A DNA stretch of 35,110 nt from Rheinheimera sp. (lineage in GTDB: Bacteria > Pseudomonadota > Gammaproteobacteria > Enterobacterales > Alteromonadaceae), in the NCBI GenBank assembly GCA_008015325.1, contig SSFI01000078.1, positions 1 to 35,110 of the forward strand, read 5' to 3'. The translations under genes and the position numbers were made by a program. Shown here piece by piece: positions 32,075 to 35,110 of this stretch. The notes under the pieces were generated by a model. The model did no database searches, was not told where the DNA came from, and saw only the letters and a list, made by a program, of their open reading frames with translations. Every line of letters starts with the position of its first letter. Position 1 is the stretch's first letter.

Positions 32075-33037
32075 ATGCTGGCTTTACAACAATATTTTCC
32101 CGATGTGTCGCCGCTGGTGTTTGGCTGTATGGGGCTGGGTGGTGACTGGAATGCGTCACACACTACCGCAGAGCAACAGCAACAAGGGTTTGCTGCCATC
32201 GAAGCCGCGCTGGAGCTCGGCTTTAACTGTTTTGACCACGCCGATATTTACACCCGTGGTAAGGCCGAAGCGGTATTTGGTCAGTTTCTGGCCGCGCAGC
32301 CACAGCTGCGCGAATGCCTGGTAATACAAAGTAAATGTGCGATCCGTTTCGCGGACGAACATCATGTCGGGCGTTATGATTTCAGTGCCGGTTACATCGC
32401 TGACAGTGTCGAACAGAGTCTGCGCCGGCTGCAAACTGACTACCTGGACATTCTGCTGCTGCACCGGCCAGATCCTTTGATGCAAATCGACGAAGTAGCA
32501 GAAGTGCTGCACCGGCTGCAACAAAGTGGCAAGGTCCGCCAGTTTGGCGTGTCGAATTTTGGCGCGCCACAGCAACAGCTGCTGCAATCAGCGCTGCAGC
32601 AGCCGCTGGTGGTGAATCAGCTGCAAATGAGTCTGGCCAATCTGGACTGGCTGGAAGCGAATGTACTGACTGGCATGCCGCAGGGCGCTGGTCACTATTT
32701 CGGTTATGGCACTGTGGAATATTGTCAGCTGAATAAAGTACAAATTCAGGCCTGGGGCAGTCTGGCGCAAGGGCGTTTTAGTGGGGCCGGTAAAGACTTA
32801 TCTGCCAGTGAGCAGCGCACCGCTGATTTGGTCGCACAGCTTGCGGCGGAGTATCAGGTCAGTGCTGAAGCCATAGTACTCGGCTGGCTGATGCGCCATC
32901 CGGCTGGCATCCAGCCAGTGATTGGTACTGTGAACCCACAGCGCATTCGCGCCTGCAGCCAGGCGGTGGATGTGCATCTCAGTCGCGAACACTGGTATGC
33001 CCTTTATGTGGCAAGCCGGGGGCAGCCGTTGCCATAA
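32075..33037 (+). CDS. Aldo/keto reductase family oxidoreductase (YdhF-like)
   Basis: The 320-residue (beta/alpha)8 barrel enzyme has the full catalytic tetrad: Asp54 and Tyr59 (FDHADIY), Lys87 (QSKCAI) and His130 (LLLHRPD). The NADPH-binding parts are visible (GVSNFG, VNQLQMSL, AWGSLAQGRF, VIGTVNPQRI). It most resembles the YdhF subgroup, whose physiological substrate is not settled; it should reduce carbonyl compounds in the cytosol. The ATG is preceded by a strong AAAGGAG. It is divergent from the transporter gene across about 155 bases. Confidence 0.9.
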   Translation: MLALQQYFPDVSPLVFGCMGLGGDWNASHTTAEQQQQGFAAIEAALELGFNCFDHADIYTRGKAEAVFGQFLAAQPQLRECLVIQSKCAIRFADEHHVGRYDFSAGYIADSVEQSLRRLQTDYLDILLLHRPDPLMQIDEVAEVLHRLQQSGKVRQFGVSNFGAPQQQLLQSALQQPLVVNQLQMSLANLDWLEANVLTGMPQGAGHYFGYGTVEYCQLNKVQIQAWGSLAQGRFSGAGKDLSASEQRTADLVAQLAAEYQVSAEAIVLGWLMRHPAGIQPVIGTVNPQRIRACSQAVDVHLSREHWYALYVASRGQPLP

Positions 33038-33086
33038 CAGCTGCAGCATGCAAAGAATGTAATAACAGTACAATCAAGGAAATCAG

Positions 33087-33467
33087 ATGGTTACGCAAAG
33101 TTTTACTCTCACCAGCGCCGGCAAAATTAAAATAGCGGCCGGTCAGAAAGCGATTTCAGCCAATAAAGGCGAAACAGTTCAGTTTGTGCTGAACAACGAA
33201 AGCGGTTTTACCTTGTTAGATTGGGGCCTGTATTTTAACAACCCTTTTGATGTGGCCAATGCCTTACGTTATTCCTTTGGTGCCACACCAACGCAAGGCA
33301 ATGTTTATAGTGCTGAAAAAACCGTCAGTCAGGATACAGCGACGGCAAAAGTAGCGATGTACAATGCCTACGCTATCTATGTCACAGTGCAAAACAGCAG
33401 TGGTACTCAGGTGATTTATCAGCGCGACCCGGAAATCATCGTCAATGGCGGTGATGTTGAAGATTAA
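33087..33467 (+). CDS. Hypothetical 126-residue beta-rich protein
   Basis: I do not recognise this protein. The sequence alternates short hydrophobic and polar stretches (SFTLTSAGKIKIAAG, TVQFVLNNESGFTLLDWGLYF, AIYVTVQNSSGTQVIYQRDPEIIV), which suggests a beta-sandwich. It has no signal peptide, no membrane helix and no cysteine, and ends in an acidic tail (GGDVED). It is led by AAGGAAA close to the ATG. It follows the aldo/keto reductase by 49 bases, so co-transcription is possible. Its stop overlaps the stop of the convergent TPR gene by four bases. Coding looks real from codon use and the ribosome-binding site. Confidence 0.7.
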   Translation: MVTQSFTLTSAGKIKIAAGQKAISANKGETVQFVLNNESGFTLLDWGLYFNNPFDVANALRYSFGATPTQGNVYSAEKTVSQDTATAKVAMYNAYAIYVTVQNSSGTQVIYQRDPEIIVNGGDVED

Positions 33468-35110
33468 AGTGTTTTAGCCGCAGGGCGCACCAGCACTTGC
33501 TGTTGCAATAGCTGTTTAAATTCGGGTTCTGTTTCCAGCGCGGCAAATTCATAGCCCAGCTGCAGCGCTTTTTGCAGCTGGGTGGTGGCGGCTTCGCGTT
33601 CGCCACTGATTTCAAGGATTTGGGCGGCATTGATCAATTGCTGTGGCTTGAGCAGTTCACCTACCGCGGCCAGCTCCTGCAGTGCTTGCCGGTGCTGGCC
33701 GGATTTTGCCAGATATAGACCAAGCCGCAGTCTGGCATTTTGTAACTTTGGTGATTTTTCCAGTAACAGACTTACCAGTCGAATGGCTTGCTGATAACTG
33801 TGCCGGGCTTTGTCTGGTTGTTCAGCCCAGCGATAGCTGTCGGCCAGGTTGCCCCAAAGCTGGTAATTGTCTGGTTTTAACTCTACGGCCAGCGCAAAGT
33901 GTTGGCTGGCTTCCGGATACTGCTGCTGATAAAACAATAAAGTCCCGATATTGGAATGATTGACTGCATTGCTATCAATAGCAACCGCCTGCCGGAAAGT
34001 GACCAGAGCGGCCTTGAAATCGCCGCGGCTGAACTGGATAGCGCCAAGCGTTTGCAAAACGGTCGCATTGTTGGGCGCCAATCCGGCGAGCTCGCGATAA
34101 CTGGCTTCTGCTTTGTCCAGCTGCTGATGTTGATAGTAGAAAACCGCCAGCGCATTGATAAAATACCAGCTGCGGCTGATCTGTACAGCCTGCTGTAAAT
34201 GTTGTTCGGCGGCAGCGGTTTGACCTGCCAGGTCATAGGTCCGCGCCAAACCAAAGTGCAGCATGGCGTTGTCTGGTTTCAGTTGCAGCGCTTGCGTATA
34301 CAAAACGACAGCTTTTTTATAATCGCTGCGCATTTTCGCAATATCAGCCTGCAATGTTAGTAACCTGGTGTTTTTGTTCAGCTGAAGCGCTAACTCATTG
34401 GTCAGTTGTTCGGCCTGTGGTAACCAGTGGTGGATATCGCGTACTCTGGCCATCTGTAAAATGGTTTCAATCAAGGCAAAACGCGCTTCGGTAAAATTGG
34501 CATCTGCGTTTACAGCCAGTTGTAATTGCTGCAGTGATTTTTCCAGATTATTTTTGTAATCATGGCGGTAGAGATAACTCACGCCAGTCAGATAAGCCTT
34601 ATAAGCAATGTCGTTGATGGCACTGCCTTTTGATAAAGCCAGGTCACCAGGAACCTGCCAATCCAACAGGCTCAGCAGGGCGGTTCTGACTTGCTGCTGG
34701 GCTAAATCCCAGTTGTCCAACGCCAAATCGAGCTCGGTTGATCTCAAAATGCGCCCGTCAGCACCATGTTGCAGATTAAGTGCCAGTCGCCGCGTGTTCC
34801 CCAGATGTTGCAAACTGCCAGTGATCACTAATTCTGTCTGAAATTGCTGAAAGACAGTTTTGGCACTGACTTTTTCAAGTTGACCGAGCTCAGCCGGCGG
34901 CAGCACCCAAATGTTGCCATTATGCTGACCAATTTGCGCCAGATCCTGGCTCAGACTGAGCGACATGCCGGTCAGAAATTGCTGTACTGAAGGATCTGCA
35001 CCGATATTTTGCAGCGGCATCAGGGCCAGGGTTTTGCCCTGACTCAATAGTTTTTCCTTATCTACTGACTGTTGGCCAAGCCACAGGCTTACCAGCAAAA
35101 TAACCGGTGC
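33464..35110 (-). CDS. TPR-repeat protein with TolB-N-like domain, 5' end beyond the window
   Basis: The frame is open to the window edge, so the N-terminus is missing. The visible part starts in a likely transmembrane helix (PVILLVSLWLG) and then has a domain of about 120 residues beginning LALMPLQNIGADPSVQQFLTGMSLSL. This resembles the TolB-N/FlgO-like region found in CadC-type regulators and membrane Ser/Thr kinases. Seven to nine tetratricopeptide repeats follow (about residues 170-520; for example NAMLHFGLARTYDLAGQTAAAEQHL and NYQLWGNLADSYRWAEQPDKARHSY). The missing part is probably a winged helix DNA-binding or kinase domain in the cytoplasm, with the TPRs in the periplasm; that is inference. 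Confidence 0.8.
   Translation of the reverse strand, partial: APVILLVSLWLGQQSVDKEKLLSQGKTLALMPLQNIGADPSVQQFLTGMSLSLSQDLAQIGQHNGNIWVLPPAELGQLEKVSAKTVFQQFQTELVITGSLQHLGNTRRLALNLQHGADGRILRSTELDLALDNWDLAQQQVRTALLSLLDWQVPGDLALSKGSAINDIAYKAYLTGVSYLYRHDYKNNLEKSLQQLQLAVNADANFTEARFALIETILQMARVRDIHHWLPQAEQLTNELALQLNKNTRLLTLQADIAKMRSDYKKAVVLYTQALQLKPDNAMLHFGLARTYDLAGQTAAAEQHLQQAVQISRSWYFINALAVFYYQHQQLDKAEASYRELAGLAPNNATVLQTLGAIQFSRGDFKAALVTFRQAVAIDSNAVNHSNIGTLLFYQQQYPEASQHFALAVELKPDNYQLWGNLADSYRWAEQPDKARHSYQQAIRLVSLLLEKSPKLQNARLRLGLYLAKSGQHRQALQELAAVGELLKPQQLINAAQILEISGEREAATTQLQKALQLGYEFAALETEPEFKQLLQQQVLVRPAAKTL

Overview
The window looks like chromosomal DNA of a marine or aquatic gammaproteobacterium of the Alteromonadales/Chromatiales type, with Rheinheimera or Arsukibacterium as my best guess. 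The guess rests on gene order and protein style: rsmD-ftsY-ftsE-ftsX-rpoH, the gpmI-envC-yibQ block divergent from yibN-grxC-secB-gpsA, trmL, fieF and a cpxRA/cpxP locus, combined with glutamine-rich proteins, many c-di-GMP type proteins, DUF3833, DUF2721 and an IS4-family element. No database could be searched, so the genus is inference. No rRNA, tRNA, CRISPR array or prophage was seen.

Layout. Bases 1-227 hold a strongly structured, gene-free element that runs into the stop codon of a 2OG-Fe(II) oxygenase gene (225-818). Bases 961-3169 are a minus-strand operon of an ECF-like sigma factor, a membrane anti-sigma-like protein without the zinc motif, and an exported coiled-coil protein. Bases 3215-6513 carry a YdeI-like protein, a DUF3833 lipoprotein, a REC-DUF3369-HD-GYP regulator and a DUF2721 membrane protein. 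Bases 6634-9392 carry yhgN (MarC family), a protein that is about one third glutamine, and yjaG.

The conserved core follows. rsmD is divergent from ftsY-ftsE-ftsX (signal-recognition receptor and divisome ABC complex), then rpoH. A minus-strand degenerate EAL-HDOD gene is wedged between ftsX and rpoH. Upstream of rpoH is a perfect CIRCE operator (HrcA site) whose spacer contains the -10 of a sigmaE-type promoter, which suggests that envelope stress and chaperone status are integrated at the heat-shock sigma gene. A perfect bidirectional terminator and a four-hairpin repeat-like element separate rpoH from the convergent yibQ-envC-gpmI operon. Divergent to that is yibN-grxC-secB-gpsA. Where E. 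coli has cysE, this window has a degenerate GGDEF-EAL membrane protein, followed by trmL and fieF.

Bases 25205-28935 are a Cpx-like locus: cpxR-cpxA and a translationally coupled lysophospholipase-like hydrolase on the minus strand, divergent from a cpxP/spy-like gene, with a CpxR box between them. A complete IS4-family insertion sequence (29013-30445) sits just downstream, apparently in or beside a terminator. It carries a hairpin placed to block translation of read-through transcripts. The right end carries a DASS-family carboxylate transporter, an aldo/keto reductase, an unrecognised 126-residue protein and a TPR protein that runs off the window.
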